A stretch of DNA of 64,000 bases from Anthracocystis setariae (GCA_928724745.1 CAKMXJ010000004.1:434001-498000); one strand, 5' to 3'. Shown: positions 21,357 to 32,066, counted from the first letter of the stretch. The notes: generated from the sequence alone by a model not told the origin. Numbers and translations are program-made.

Positions 21357-21863
21357 ATATTGTTGCTTGAAGGGAGCGCAAATGCGTTTATGATTGTACC
21401 TTGTAAAAAAAGGAAAGAGCAAGGACTTCGAAGAGGGGCACTTTACATCTACACATGAGAGTGAGCAAAATGGGAAACGCTGGCTTGTGCATGGCTTTTG
21501 GCTACTCGCTACTCCACCTCAACACTCTAGAAATTGCCATTTTGCAGGTTTCGAAAATTGGATTGCGGATCGCATTGCCATTCACAGCCGCACTCAATGC
21601 CCTGTGCTGCTAAGCTACTGTACTAAGCAGCTAACTTAGCCGGCGCGTGCACACATCTCAAATCGCCCAACGCGCATCCCAGTAGTACTATACAGTATCA
21701 TCGGTCGGCTCTAGTCTGCTCTGCTCTACTCTACTTTGCTCTCCTCTCACCACTCCCGACCACTCTGCTGCCACCCTTTTCATCCTCCACTCCATCTGCA
21801 TCACCGAATTTCGACAAGCTGCCGCAGTGAAAGGCTAGCTACGTCGACCAACGTTGTCGCACC
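21357..21863. promoter_or_regulatory. VPS35 upstream region
   Basis: About 0.5 kb between the tRNA gene and the VPS35 start. It ends in C/T-rich leader-like sequence with CTCTACTCTACTTTGCTCTCCTCTC-like runs. No other gene seen. Confidence 0.4.
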
Positions 21864-24800
21864 ATGGACGACTCAGCCAAGGTCCTCTCCGAGGCCCTTA
21901 ATGTGGTCAAGGTGCAACTCGTGCAGATGAAGAGATGTCTCGATGCGGATCAAGTCATGGATGCGCTCAAGAGTGCTTCGACCATGCTGTCTGAGCTCAG
22001 AACCTCGTCGCTCTCCCCCAAAAACTACTACGAGCTTTGTAAGTGTTTTGCCTCTCCTCAAACCTCCAGATCTATTGACCGGGCACCTTGCTAACACCCA
22101 AGCTCCCCGACTCTGACTCTGACTCTGACTCTCATTCGCTTATCATGACAGACATGGCCGTCTTTGATGCTTTGCGTCACCTCTCAATCTATCTCTACGA
22201 TGCCCACACAACCGGGAAACACCACCTCGCCGACTTGTACGAGCTCGTCCAGTACTGCGGAAACATCGTCCCTCGTTTGTACCTCATGATCACCGTCGGA
22301 AGCGTGTACATGTCGATACCCGACGCTCCCATCAAGGAGATCATGAAGGATGTCATGGAGATGAGCCGCGGTGTTCAGCATCCCACCCGAGGTCTCTTTC
22401 TCCGTCACTACCTCAGTGGTGCCACTCGTGACTACCTCCCCGTTGGTCAAGACATGGGGCCAGGAGGCAACTTGCAGGACAGCATTGGCTTTGTGCTTAC
22501 CAACTTCATCGAGATGAACAAGCTCTGGGTCAGGCTCCAACATCAAGGACACTCGAGAGATCGTGAGAAGCGCGAAATGGAACGAAAAGAGCTGCGCATC
22601 CTCGTTGGTACCAACCTCGTCCGCCTCAGCCAGCTCGAAGGAGTCGACCTTGAAATGTATCAGCGTACCATCCTTCCGTCCATCCTCGAACAGGTTGTCA
22701 ACTGCAAGGATGTCATTGCTCAAGAATATCTCATGGAGGTTGTCATTCAGGTCTTTCCTGACGACTTTCATCTGCGCACGCTCGGTCCTTTCCTCTCTGC
22801 TTGCGCCGCGCTACACCCCAAGGTCAACATCAAGCAGATCGTCATCGCCCTTATCGATCGTCTCGCTGCCTACGCAGCCCGCGAAGCCGAAAACGACAGC
22901 CCAGAAGAGATCAAGAGGCAGGAGGAGGAGGCGAGTCGACGTCTCGCTGACAAGACTCGCCAAATGAGGATGACTGGTCAGAGTGCCGGCCCAGGCTCCG
23001 TCTGGGACGAGGTCACCGCGCAAGGTGATCCCAAGGCCAAGGCCGCCGACATCGCTGAGCCCGCTTCACCTACTGCTGCTGACTTGAGCACCATGCCGCC
23101 ACCACCTGTCGAGCCTAGCGGATTCGCCATGTCATCTGCAGACCGCGACTCTGCCGCGGCACCCAACGTCGCAACCCACAGCTCAGAGGAACCTGTCTTC
23201 CGCAGCGTACCGGATGGTCTCGACGAGGATGCGTGGAGTTCAGCAGGCGGCAGCGGTGCTGGCGGCGTCTCTGCCACCGGCTCCAGCACATGGGCTTCCC
23301 AGACCCATACAGATGCCAGCAGCGCACAGCAATCCATCGACACGAGTGCCACCTCAACCGAAGCAGGCAAGGCGGAGAACAATGCTCGCGCTCAAGATTT
23401 CCCTTCCGCCGGCTTCGGCACAGGCAACGCCAACGGCACTGCGACCAACGGCGATGCCGAGAAGGCACCGGCACCGGCGCAAGCACAACCTTCTCGTCCA
23501 GCTGCGGTATCAGAGAAGCCCGTGGGCAAGTTCAGGGGCATCCCTGAGGATGTCCGCCTCTTTGAGGTCTTTTGGGAGCAAATCGTCCAGCTCATCCGCG
23601 CCCGACCCGATCTTTCTATTCAAGACATTACGGCTTTGCTTGTGTCGCTCGCCAACCTCTCGCTCAGTTGCTACCCAGACAAGCTCGAGTATGTTGACCA
23701 GGTGCTGGCCTTCGCACGCGAGAAGGTGGTTGAATTCGAGCAAAGTCCCGACCTTCACAGTCCAGCCACCACCACCAACCTCAACTCGCTGCTCCTCTCG
23801 CCGATCAACTCTTACCTGACCGTCTTGACGCTGCTAGCGCTGCCATCGTACCTTTCGCTCCTGTCGGTGCAGCCATACACAACCCGGAAGTCGATTGCCC
23901 AGGCCGTCGTCATGTCGGTATTGCGCAACGAGACCGTCATGTCCACACCCGAAGACGTCGGCGGTGTTCTCGATCTGTGTAGCCCCATCATTCGCGACCA
24001 CAAGGATGCCATCATGGGTGGTTTGCCGCATGGAGGCATCCACATGGGAGCAGGAGGATCCGGCAGTCAGGCTGGCTACGGCGGAGGCTACAACCACTAC
24101 GGCGGCGGAGACCCGAGGATGGCTCCAGGCATGTACGGCAGTGGTTCTCGCGGCATGGGGCGCCACCACATGATGCAGTACGACATGGAAGAGATGGCCG
24201 AGGAGCAGGGATGGATCGCGCGCATGATCCATCTGTTCCGCGCCGACGAGCTCGAAACCCAGTTCAGCTTGCTCCAAACTGCGCGCAAACACTTTGTTGA
24301 TGGCGGCGAGCGTATCAAATTCACGCTGCCGCCACTCATCACTTCGGCGATCAAGCTGGCGCGACGCTACAAGCTGCGCGAGAGGAACGAGCCCAACTGG
24401 GAAACCAAGATGCTGACGCTGTACAAGTTTATTCACCAGGTGATTTCCATTCTCTACAACAAAGTGGAATCTTCCGACATCTGCCTCAGGCTATTCTTGC
24501 TTGCCGCTCAATCGGCCGACGAGAGCGGCTTCGAGGAACTTGCCTACGAATTCTACGTGCAGTCCTTCACCATCTACGAAGAGTCCATCTCGGAATCCCG
24601 TGCACAGCTTCATGCCATTGGGCTCATCATCAGCACGCTGCAGACCGCCCGCGTCTTTGGAACCGACAACTACGACACGCTCATCACCAAAGCAGCACTG
24701 CATGGTGCCAAGCTGCTCAAGAAACCGCATCAGGCGGCTGCTGTCATGATGGCAAGTCATCTGTGGTGGCAGACCGAGGTGCCAGGTCAGCCGTCTGCAC

Positions 24801-25411
24801 TTCCTACCAGCTCTTCTTCGGCCACCGGCAACACGGCCGCGAACAACAGCGTGACAGCCAGTGGCAGCAACGGCAGTGGAGTCGGCAATGGCAAGGAGAC
24901 CAAACCGATCCTTCTCAAAGATGGCAAGCGGGTACTCGAGTGTCTGCAAAAGTCGCTGCGGATTGCCAACAGCTGCATCGACGAGCGAAGTACTGTCGAG
25001 ATCTTCTGCTCCGCCTTGGATCAGTACCTCTACTACTTTGAGCAGCAGGTCGAGGCTGTGGCGCCCAAGTATATCAACTCTTTGGTAGAGCTGATTTCGA
25101 ATGGGCTCGACTCACTCATGACTGCGGAAGCTGAAGGTGCACACGGTGGCGGTGGAGGGGGAGCGGCTGCAGCTTCTCATCCAGCCATCGTTGGGGGTGG
25201 ATTCCTGGAACTGCCTACGACACCGGATAGCTGTCTGAGACACTTCCGATCGCAACTGCAGTACATCAAAACGCGCAAGGAGGCTGCTGCGCTAGCGCTG
25301 GCCAACGCCAATCCGCAGGTGGGATCGGACGGTGGTGCCTCTTCTGCAAGTGGTCCTGACTGGGGTGCGGTTCAGATCGGTCCCAGTTTGTCCAAGTTTG
25401 GATTGAAATGA
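21864..25411 (+). CDS. VPS35: Retromer core subunit Vps35
   Basis: Two exons: 21864-22038 and 22152-25411 (intron GTAAGT...GACAG, 113 nt, with a CTCTGA-type repeat inside), giving 1144 aa. Splicing forms [19 protein letters not shown], the family sequence. The PRLYL motif known to bind Vps26 lies in [19 protein letters not shown]. The rest is alpha-solenoid (for example [49 protein letters not shown]). It is longer than the usual roughly 800 aa because of a low-complexity Ser/Ala/Thr insert (about 22980-23520) and a Gly/His-rich loop (about 24010-24170). Role: endosome-to-Golgi cargo retrieval. Confidence 0.95.
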
Positions 25412-26131
25412 TGAGAATGAGGTTATGTTTTCAGAATGTTGTAATGACGAGTGCCGTCTTTATTGGTTTGTTCATTTGTTTGTTTGTTTGTCTTGTAGCT
25501 TCTCTCGTCATGTTTGTGTGAGAGGTTGAAGTTGTTGTACGAAGGGGTCGAGTTTGGGCGAGTGTGGAGTCAAGCTTGTACCAATCTCGAGGGACCGTGA
25601 AGATTGCAAAGGTACTCGAGAAGTGGGGAGGGTTGCGGCGAGGTATAGAGTCAAGCTACGTGTAGCGACCTCGGAGGAACGGTTTGGGTTGAGATGGGAG
25701 GTAACTTAGTGGAGAAGCGAGAAGTCGACGTCGGCTCAACGCAACAGTTCGTTCTTGCGCTCAGCTCAGCATGAGTTCCTCGTTGCGGGGGAGGTATGGA
25801 TGTGTGTTTGTGAGTGGATGATTTGGGAGGGCTGTGTGCGATGCAAGGAACGGGATCTGGTTGTATTGATGTGCGCAACTTGAAGCTTCTCTCTGTGTGG
25901 CACGTCAAAGTTGTTGTACGAGGGGTCGAGATTTGGAAATTGGAGTCAAGCTTGTATCTACCTCGAGGAACGATTTGAGCCATGGAAAGTTACTCGAGAA
26001 GCGAAAAAGATCGCAGGAGGTATAGATGAGATTGCGAGTATGTGAGAGTGAGCTACGGTGTGTGAATTTGCGAGGCAAAATTTGGAGAGTTTGAGAATGT
26101 GGCAAATGGGACAGTATGCTTTGTAGTGGAC
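25412..26131. other. Intergenic region between convergent VPS35 and MCM10
   Basis: 720 bp of G-rich sequence carrying diverged repeats (see 25527-26030). No coding gene supported; it contains both 3' untranslated regions. Confidence 0.4.
25527..26030. repeat. Diverged repeat units downstream of VPS35
   Basis: Two units of about 125 bp (about 25527-25650 and 25907-26030) share AAGTTGTTGTACGA, GGGGTCGAG, GGAGTCAAGCTTGTA, ACTCGAGAAG and AGGTATAGA in the same order. A partial third copy (about 25648-25730) has GAGTCAAGCT, CCTCGGAGGAACG and GTGGAGAAGCGA. The match is visible by eye; the origin is unknown. Confidence 0.65.
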
Positions 26132-28996
26132 TCAGATGATTTCCAAGTCAGAATCGTCCTCCTCATCCGAACCTGTACATTGTTTCGATTGAGGAGTGGG
26201 TTCGTCGTCGAGATCGTGCTGCCAATCGTCGGTAAAGTCGTCGAGGTTGATCAATTCTCCACCGACGACTTTGTATTTCGACGGTTGCGCGGCAAGACGA
26301 AGTTTGGGTCGATGCGATTTTTTGATCTTCAAACTGGGTTCGTTGGTCGCCGCGCGGGAGGCGTTCTGCGCTAGCGAGAGGAGGTTGTTTCTGGAATCGG
26401 ACGTAGGACGTTGGGACGACGCTTGCACCGTATGGCGTGTAAGGCCCGCGATTGGGAGCACTCCCGCACTGGACGAGGCTCGGTGCGGGTTGGTTAGAGT
26501 CATGAATTTGAGCTGTTGCGCAGACGGAGTTTCCGAAGCGGATGTGGGTGTGGTGACGCCGGTGTATTTGCGTCGCTTTGCATCCGCCATCTTTTTATTC
26601 TGCTGCGCAACACGTTTGCGTTGGTCGAGTGTAGAGTACGCTGCTTTGATCATATCAGCCGTGCCATTCGGTAAGATCGGCAACGCCGGCGGTTCGTTCT
26701 TCTTTCCCCCTCCCCCCTCACCCTGTTCCGCATCATCCTGCGCGACCCCCTCATCCCCACCCCTAGAAGTGTCAACTGGACGCGGGGCAAATCTAGCTTC
26801 GATCTTCCGCATGAGCTGTTCCTCCTCGATCTGCTTCTTCAACCGAGTCTGCTTAGCAGTAACACTACGCCCATAACGACCAGATACATCGTACTTCCAA
26901 CTCGACGGATCCGACGACCGAACTTCAACATCCCCTCCCGCCTGAGACACATACACCTGTCCACCATTGTTATCCATCCCATCTCCCACCGTACCGAACG
27001 AAGAGTTGAGCTTCCTCGACAATGCAGCACGTGCAAACGCATTGCTCCCAGGCCCCCCGTACGACGTGGTGATCTTGTTGATCGCTGAATCCTCATCGGC
27101 ACCCCCGCCAGCTCTGCGACCGGGGAAATCCGACGCAGCTGAGCGCCCAGCTCTCGCCGCACCCCCCGCCCCGCCGAAACGCGAGGTCGAATTGGCCGCG
27201 AACTCAGGTCTTCCACGCGAGAGCTCATCCATATGGCGACTCAGGTGGAAGTCGCACGTTGTGGTACGTGTCTGCTTGCGCGCCTTGACGTCGACGAAAT
27301 TGGTACAACGCTGCCCATTAGCCTTGGTCGCTGAGCACCGCTTGTAGTCGGCTGCTTGTCCGATGATCAGACAGTCTTCGGCGGACCTGGGTGTGAGTCG
27401 GAGCATCTTTGTCTCGAGCGGATTCTTTGCGCCGGCAGTAAAAGGTCGAAGCACCTTGGGATTCATGATGGCGACGACCGTGCCTTCGGCTTGCTTGTAA
27501 AGCAACTCGAAGGCGCCTTTGGATCCGTTGACCCATTTCGTGGATGAGGCCGTCATGATTTCGGATACTTCGGTGCGCACGTTGGTGTTGCGTATATGGA
27601 TGGAGGCGTCAATCGCATCCGACTCGAAGGCGAGCAAAGACAGGTAGTTGTCACCTCGACCCGCACTGCCCTCGCCGTCTCCTCCGATACTGTCGACGCC
27701 GAGATCAACCAGTTTGAGCACCACGAATTTGCGCGGTCGAGTCGCTAATTTGGTTTCTTGGCGTCTACGCTCCATTTCGTCATCCAGCTCACCGTCTTTA
27801 GCATTGCGGCGTGACCTGCCCGACGAGCCCTTCGATGAGGAGGTTGTGTGGAAAGCGTCCGAGTTACCTGGTTCGAGATTGAGCTGAAGTTTACCGTCAT
27901 CGCGAGAGCTTGCATCTCTGAACAAGACGGGGTCGTCGTCGTTTGACGAGATCGGCTTGCGAGCCCATGCTGCGGCATGTGAGGTGCTCGATTCGGGGTC
28001 GAAGCCTTTGGTCATTAGAAGCTCACTTCGTTCGACAATGGTTGCAATGATGACAAAGTCACCGTCGACGGGCACCTCGTAGTCGCCATTTGCTTTGGTA
28101 TTGTAGTCGAGTCGTCCATCTGTGGTCATAGTGACGGTCGTAGGACGAGCGATGGAATACAGGAGGGAGGGGGGGATGTGATATCTTCCGCGTAGATGCT
28201 CTTTGAGTTGAGAATGCGGTATCGTCCTCTCGCGCAGCCTATGGCCTGAGAAGGGTTCCATCTTGAGCCACTTTGGATCTTCTGGGTTGGGAGGAATGGG
28301 TCGAGGCCCCGGACGCAGGCTCTCCACCAGTGCCAGATCTTGATCTCTGGCCACTGCATCGATCGAAGGCAGTAGCCCGTCATAGTCTGCATCATCTTCG
28401 GAGGCGTCTTGGTCCGATTCGGCATGGGCCGAAGAGGCACGCTGACTGGCACGAGCAAAGGGGCCCTGCGCGGACGAGTGCGTCGGATCGTCCGCAGGCA
28501 CAACACGGTCGTCGGCGAAGCCTGCACTTCTGTAGCTCTCCCTGAGAGCGGCTTGCTCTCTGAGCCTTTGAGCCTGTTCGGCTCGTTGCTGCTTGTCGAG
28601 CAAAGACTGCTGCACCTGCTTGGCCTTCTGCAAAAAGTTGCTCGGAGTACGCTGTTCGATCCTGTTCTTGATCTGCGCAAGAAGGCCACGTGCACTTTCA
28701 TCATCGCCATAGCCCGGAGGATATCGAAAGTCAGAATCGGAGCGATGACTGGCAGTCAAGGCCTTGGCACGCGAGTCTGCAAACTTGAGTAGCTCTGCTT
28801 CACGACGAGCTTCGGCATCAGCAAAGCCAGTCGAGTCTCTGCCAACAAATCGACCATGCTGGCTTTGATACTGAAGTGAAGTCTTGGACTTTGGTGGTGA
28901 GGAGGGAGCGACGATGTCGGGCTTGTGTCGTTTGGAGCGATCGAACGAATCGGTTGCAGCCCGTTGCGAGGTTGAAGCTGTCCTGTTGACCTCCAT
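26132..28996 (-). CDS. MCM10: DNA replication protein Mcm10
   Basis: 954 aa from the ATG at 28996, no intron. The N-terminal coiled-coil/Gln-rich part is followed by the OB-fold core (PFSGHRLRERTIPHSQLKEHL, GDFVIIATIVERSELL, KFVVLKLVDLG, GTVVAIMNPKVLRP). The conserved zinc finger comes near residues 550-590: C-x9-C (CSATKANGQRC), then C-x2-H (CDFH), matching the Mcm10 CCCH type. The C-terminus is basic (QRKRVAQQNKKMADAKRRKY). Role: binds Mcm2-7 and DNA polymerase alpha and activates the CMG helicase at origins. Longer than the yeast protein; the extra length is low-complexity. Confidence 0.92.
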   Translation of the reverse strand: MEVNRTASTSQRAATDSFDRSKRHKPDIVAPSSPPKSKTSLQYQSQHGRFVGRDSTGFADAEARREAELLKFADSRAKALTASHRSDSDFRYPPGYGDDESARGLLAQIKNRIEQRTPSNFLQKAKQVQQSLLDKQQRAEQAQRLREQAALRESYRSAGFADDRVVPADDPTHSSAQGPFARASQRASSAHAESDQDASEDDADYDGLLPSIDAVARDQDLALVESLRPGPRPIPPNPEDPKWLKMEPFSGHRLRERTIPHSQLKEHLRGRYHIPPSLLYSIARPTTVTMTTDGRLDYNTKANGDYEVPVDGDFVIIATIVERSELLMTKGFDPESSTSHAAAWARKPISSNDDDPVLFRDASSRDDGKLQLNLEPGNSDAFHTTSSSKGSSGRSRRNAKDGELDDEMERRRQETKLATRPRKFVVLKLVDLGVDSIGGDGEGSAGRGDNYLSLLAFESDAIDASIHIRNTNVRTEVSEIMTASSTKWVNGSKGAFELLYKQAEGTVVAIMNPKVLRPFTAGAKNPLETKMLRLTPRSAEDCLIIGQAADYKRCSATKANGQRCTNFVDVKARKQTRTTTCDFHLSRHMDELSRGRPEFAANSTSRFGGAGGAARAGRSAASDFPGRRAGGGADEDSAINKITTSYGGPGSNAFARAALSRKLNSSFGTVGDGMDNNGGQVYVSQAGGDVEVRSSDPSSWKYDVSGRYGRSVTAKQTRLKKQIEEEQLMRKIEARFAPRPVDTSRGGDEGVAQDDAEQGEGGGGKKNEPPALPILPNGTADMIKAAYSTLDQRKRVAQQNKKMADAKRRKYTGVTTPTSASETPSAQQLKFMTLTNPHRASSSAGVLPIAGLTRHTVQASSQRPTSDSRNNLLSLAQNASRAATNEPSLKIKKSHRPKLRLAAQPSKYKVVGGELINLDDFTDDWQHDLDDEPTPQSKQCTGSDEEDDSDLEII

Positions 28997-29360
28997 TGCG
29001 GCTAGGTGGCATGGATAAGTGGAAGGACGCCAGAGTGGGCTCCAGCGCTTGTCGGTGGGGGTTGTTTATCTGTCTCTACCTTGTATAACTGCATACGAGA
29101 CCTAGACTGATGCTGAGGGTTGAGGCGACAGCGATATGTTGGTGATGGTGACAAGAGAGGGAGGCGCTTTTTGCGGCAAAGCGCAAAGTGACAGATTTGG
29201 ACGCGTCTTCGTGTTGGTCTCGTCGGCGCCTGCTGTCGGCAAAGCCGTCGTGTAAAGTGGAGCACTCATCTTCCGCCACCAAATTCGCCGATGCACCAAC
29301 ACCAACTCACACTTTGCACAAGCACACAATAATATCGCTTTGACGACATACGCCAACAGC
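28997..29360. promoter_or_regulatory. Divergent promoter region, MCM10 / luciferase-like gene
   Basis: 364 bp between two divergent starts. No other gene was recognised. Confidence 0.4.
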
Positions 29361-29464
29361 ATGCAAGATCCACACGCTTCCTCGGCCCTGCAAGCCGCCG
29401 TAGCTACCTATCGAAAAGCTCCAGTAACATTCTCCCTCCTTGCTTCGTACTTTGTGTCGCATCT
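29361..29464 (+). pseudogene. Luciferase-like (Luz family) gene, 5' fragment, split by TE1
   Basis: The ATG at 29361 opens 34 codons plus 2 nt that end in the target-site copy CATCT at 29460-29464, directly before the TE1 left LTR. The reading frame continues without change after the right copy of CATCT (43299-43303), so both parts once formed one 363-residue frame. The N-terminal part includes a hydrophobic stretch (APVTFSLLASYFVSHL) that may be a membrane anchor, as in fungal luciferases. With nearly 14 kb inserted inside the coding region, no normal product is expected from this allele. Confidence 0.8.
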
Positions 29465-29627
29465 TGTCACGTGCCCGTAACCTGCACGCCACATTCCTCC
29501 ACTTCCTTGTTAGGTTCACTCGTTGGAGACTCTTGTATATATACAACGGTTTCCCCTTTCACGGGTTACCTCGGAATCACATCCTTCTTCAAGTCATACT
29601 GGCATACAAGCTTGTGCCCGTCTGACA
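29465..29627 (+). repeat. TE1 5' LTR
   Basis: 163 bp from TGTCACGTGCCC to GTCTGACA. It has a TATA-like TTGTATATATACAA near the middle that may drive the element. Same sequence as 43136-43298. Confidence 0.93.
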
Positions 29628-29628
29628 T

Positions 29629-29640
29629 TGGTAGCTTCTG
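29629..29640 (+). other. TE1 primer binding site, probably initiator tRNA-Met
   Basis: TGGTAGCTTCTG starts two bases after the LTR. The first seven bases complement the GCTACCA end typical of eukaryotic initiator tRNA-Met. The remaining five need the species' own tRNA sequence to test. Confidence 0.55.
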
Positions 29641-29956
29641 TTCGCCTTTCGACATCACCACCATACTTGTCTCACTTTTTCGCCACAGCGGCACTTTCGT
29701 CGTTTTCTTCGCCTCTTCATCGCCTTTCTTGGCAGCATTTAGTCACCCGTCATCGACTCACCGCATTCAACCGTCTCTTCCCTCGCTCAGCCTAGATCGC
29801 TTTCCTTAGCGGTTTAGCGCACCTTCTTCTCGCCTTACCATTCCTCATCGATACAGCACTCGTGCCCGAAGTGGCATTATTCGCCCTCAGGCCGATCCTT
29901 CTGACCGCATACAACCCGATATTGCTCTTCGTGAAGAGACTCCTGCTACTTCGATC

Positions 29957-31138
29957 ATGCCGGAAACTCCTGTTTCTTCTGGCTCTCCCGCCGCTCCAAC
30001 CCCGCCGTCCCCCGACGCCCTTCCTCCTTGGATGGCGGAGTTCATGCGCCTCCAACGTGAGCATAGCGATGCTCAGCTCGAGCGCATCCTCAAGGCCCTC
30101 GCTCCCAAAGCGCCTGCCTTCCATGCTGCTCCGGTTCCGGCCAGTGTTGTCTCCCAGGAAAGCGAGCGCCGCGCCTTTCCCCTTCAGGACGCGCGTTTCA
30201 GCCCATCCCCTCCTCTTCAGGATGATGTCGATGCTGGTTTCTCCCCTGTCGGACCCGACTCCAAGCGTCTTAAGCCCGATGATCTGGTCAAATTTGATCC
30301 GGCTACTGACGACGGTGACGTCGAGGTCCTTTGCCGCAGGATCCGCGATCTCGCCACTCTTCACGGCGCCAAGGCTGTATGCGCAGTCGTTCCTCAATGT
30401 CTTCGCGGTACGGCTTCCGACTGGTACTATAACCTTAATGATGCTCAACGCGCGATGCTGCAAGTCAGTTCCGACACTTGGATTCGCATGCTGCGTGAGC
30501 GTTTCAGCATGAGCGTCACCGAAGCCTTCGCTAAACTGAGTGCTTTGAAGTATGACCTCTCTCAGGATTATAACGCCTACCACGAAGGAAAACTTCGTCT
30601 CCTCCGCATTGCTGGCGTTCAGGACACAGCGCAAACCGCACAATGGATTTTCGAAGGGCTTCCCTTCTCCATGCGCAACGCGCTGGCTCACGTGCTCGAG
30701 GATAAGGATCTTGACCTGGACACCTTCCGCCGCAAGTGTGCCGCCCAGCGCGCTACACTGCAAGCTCAGGCCCGCCGCATGGAAAGTCGACCTTTCTCGA
30801 AGTCCCATTCCACGGCCCCTGCGAAGGGTTCTCCTGCTCCTCGTGCTTCGCCACCCGTGCGCGTTTTGGCCGACCGGCCGGCTGTCCGCCCTCCGCCTCG
30901 TCCCTGCAGGCATTGCCAGGGTTCTCATTGGGACAGCGACTGTCCCAAGAAAGCCTTTCCAGCCCGCCCTCCTGCCCCCGCCGTCGCGGCTCATCATGTT
31001 GATGTTGCCGACACGGCCACCGATCCTTCCTACAGCGACCTGGAGTATGCCTATATGGAAAGTGTCGCTCACGACGATACTCCGGATCTGTCGTTCTCAT
31101 CGGCCGACACGGAGGACAGCGCCAACGACGTTGATTAG
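29957..31138 (+). CDS. TE1 Gag
   Basis: 393 aa. It carries a Ty3-type capsid region (RIRDLATLHGAKAVCAVVPQCL ... ASDWYYNLNDAQRAML ... WIRMLRERF) and, near the C-terminus, a zinc knuckle CRHCQGSHWDSDC (C-x2-C-x3-H-x4-C, one residue shorter than the retroviral form). It ends at a single TAG (31136-31138); pol follows in the same frame. Role: forms the virus-like particle and binds element RNA in the cytoplasm. Confidence 0.88.
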   Translation: MPETPVSSGSPAAPTPPSPDALPPWMAEFMRLQREHSDAQLERILKALAPKAPAFHAAPVPASVVSQESERRAFPLQDARFSPSPPLQDDVDAGFSPVGPDSKRLKPDDLVKFDPATDDGDVEVLCRRIRDLATLHGAKAVCAVVPQCLRGTASDWYYNLNDAQRAMLQVSSDTWIRMLRERFSMSVTEAFAKLSALKYDLSQDYNAYHEGKLRLLRIAGVQDTAQTAQWIFEGLPFSMRNALAHVLEDKDLDLDTFRRKCAAQRATLQAQARRMESRPFSKSHSTAPAKGSPAPRASPPVRVLADRPAVRPPPRPCRHCQGSHWDSDCPKKAFPARPPAPAVAAHHVDVADTATDPSYSDLEYAYMESVAHDDTPDLSFSSADTEDSANDVD

Positions 31139-31150
31139 GAAGACGCGGAG

Positions 31151-31669
31151 ATGATTGCCGTGCATTCGTCTCCACTCAAACTCCCGCCGGATCGCCTTCC
31201 AGCCCTACCTATCGTCGACGCCCATGACCTTCCCACTCAATTCCTTCTTTCCCCTACCCACCTTCGTTTGCGCGTTTCCCCTCCTGACGGTACCGTCTTT
31301 CACGCCTGTTTGGATACGGGTGCGGCCCGTTCCCTCATCGCCGAAAGCACACTCCAGCTTTTCGAGCATTCTCTCTTCTCCGATTCCACGACCCTCAGTA
31401 CGGTCAGCACGCCTACTACGGCCGTTGGCCGTGCGGAATTCATCCTGCATATCCCTTGTCCTCCCCATGCCATTGCCCGTGCGACCGTCTCGTGTCTCGT
31501 CCTGAAGGCGCTGCCAGTTCCTCTTCTCCTGGGAATGGACTTCGTTCTGGCGCATGGCGTTCTTTACGACGCTGTCAAACAAATTGTCACCTTGCAGTCC
31601 AGTGGTTTACGCACCGCCGTTACCGCTGATCGATCCTCCCCTGTTCTGTCTCCTATGGTCGCTCATATC
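31151..31669 (+). pseudogene. TE1 pol, protease part, split by TE2
   Basis: Starts at an ATG 12 nt after the gag stop, in the gag frame. It encodes a retropepsin: active site CLDTGAARSLI, then LLLGMDFVLAHGV. TE2 interrupts it after 31669, the last base of its target copy ATATC. Past that point the apparent frame runs into the TE2 LTR. The rest of pol resumes at 39841 in frame. Confidence 0.88.
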
Positions 31670-32019
31670 TGTTATGAACATCAGTGCCGGGCAGGAACAT
31701 AATTGTGTGACAAGCGGGAGGGGGCTTTCCCGATCCGCGTTGTGGATCGGGGTCCAGGGTGGAACTGCGGCAATCTCCGGGAGGGGCTCCCGGAAGTCAT
31801 ACCGAAGATCCTCCCTGCAACTAACTCACGTTCAGACGTCGATTGTACTTTAGCTTACTCACTCTAGTAGGTGGAAATATCAGACCTTCTCCCGATCTCC
31901 CGCTCACCCGCTCCGCCATCTAGGCAACGATCCCGGGAGCAACACCCGGTACCACGCCCCTGGCCTCGATACAGACGCACCGCCACGTTCCGAGGTTCCC
32001 AGACCCCAGGAGCTTAACA
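31670..32019 (+). repeat. TE2 5' LTR
   Basis: 350 bp, TGTTATGAAC to AGCTTAACA. It contains two strong hairpins: 31729-31751 (CCCGATCC/GGATCGGG) and 31776-31794 (TCCGGGAG/CTCCCGGA). GTCGATTGTA at 31838-31847 is complementary to the sequence just after the LTR, which suggests the RNA 5' end lies there. Confidence 0.93.
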
Positions 32020-32020
32020 T

Positions 32021-32030
32021 TACAATCGAC
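32021..32030 (+). other. TE2 primer binding site, probable self-priming type
   Basis: The bases after the LTR (TACAATCGAC) do not start with TGG as tRNA-primed sites do. They are the perfect reverse complement of GTCGATTGTA inside the LTR (31838-31847). This is the arrangement of Tf1-type elements, whose own RNA 5' end serves as primer. Confidence 0.65.
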
Positions 32031-32066
32031 CTCCCCGTTGCCGTCAACGCGGAGACTCCAGCTACC

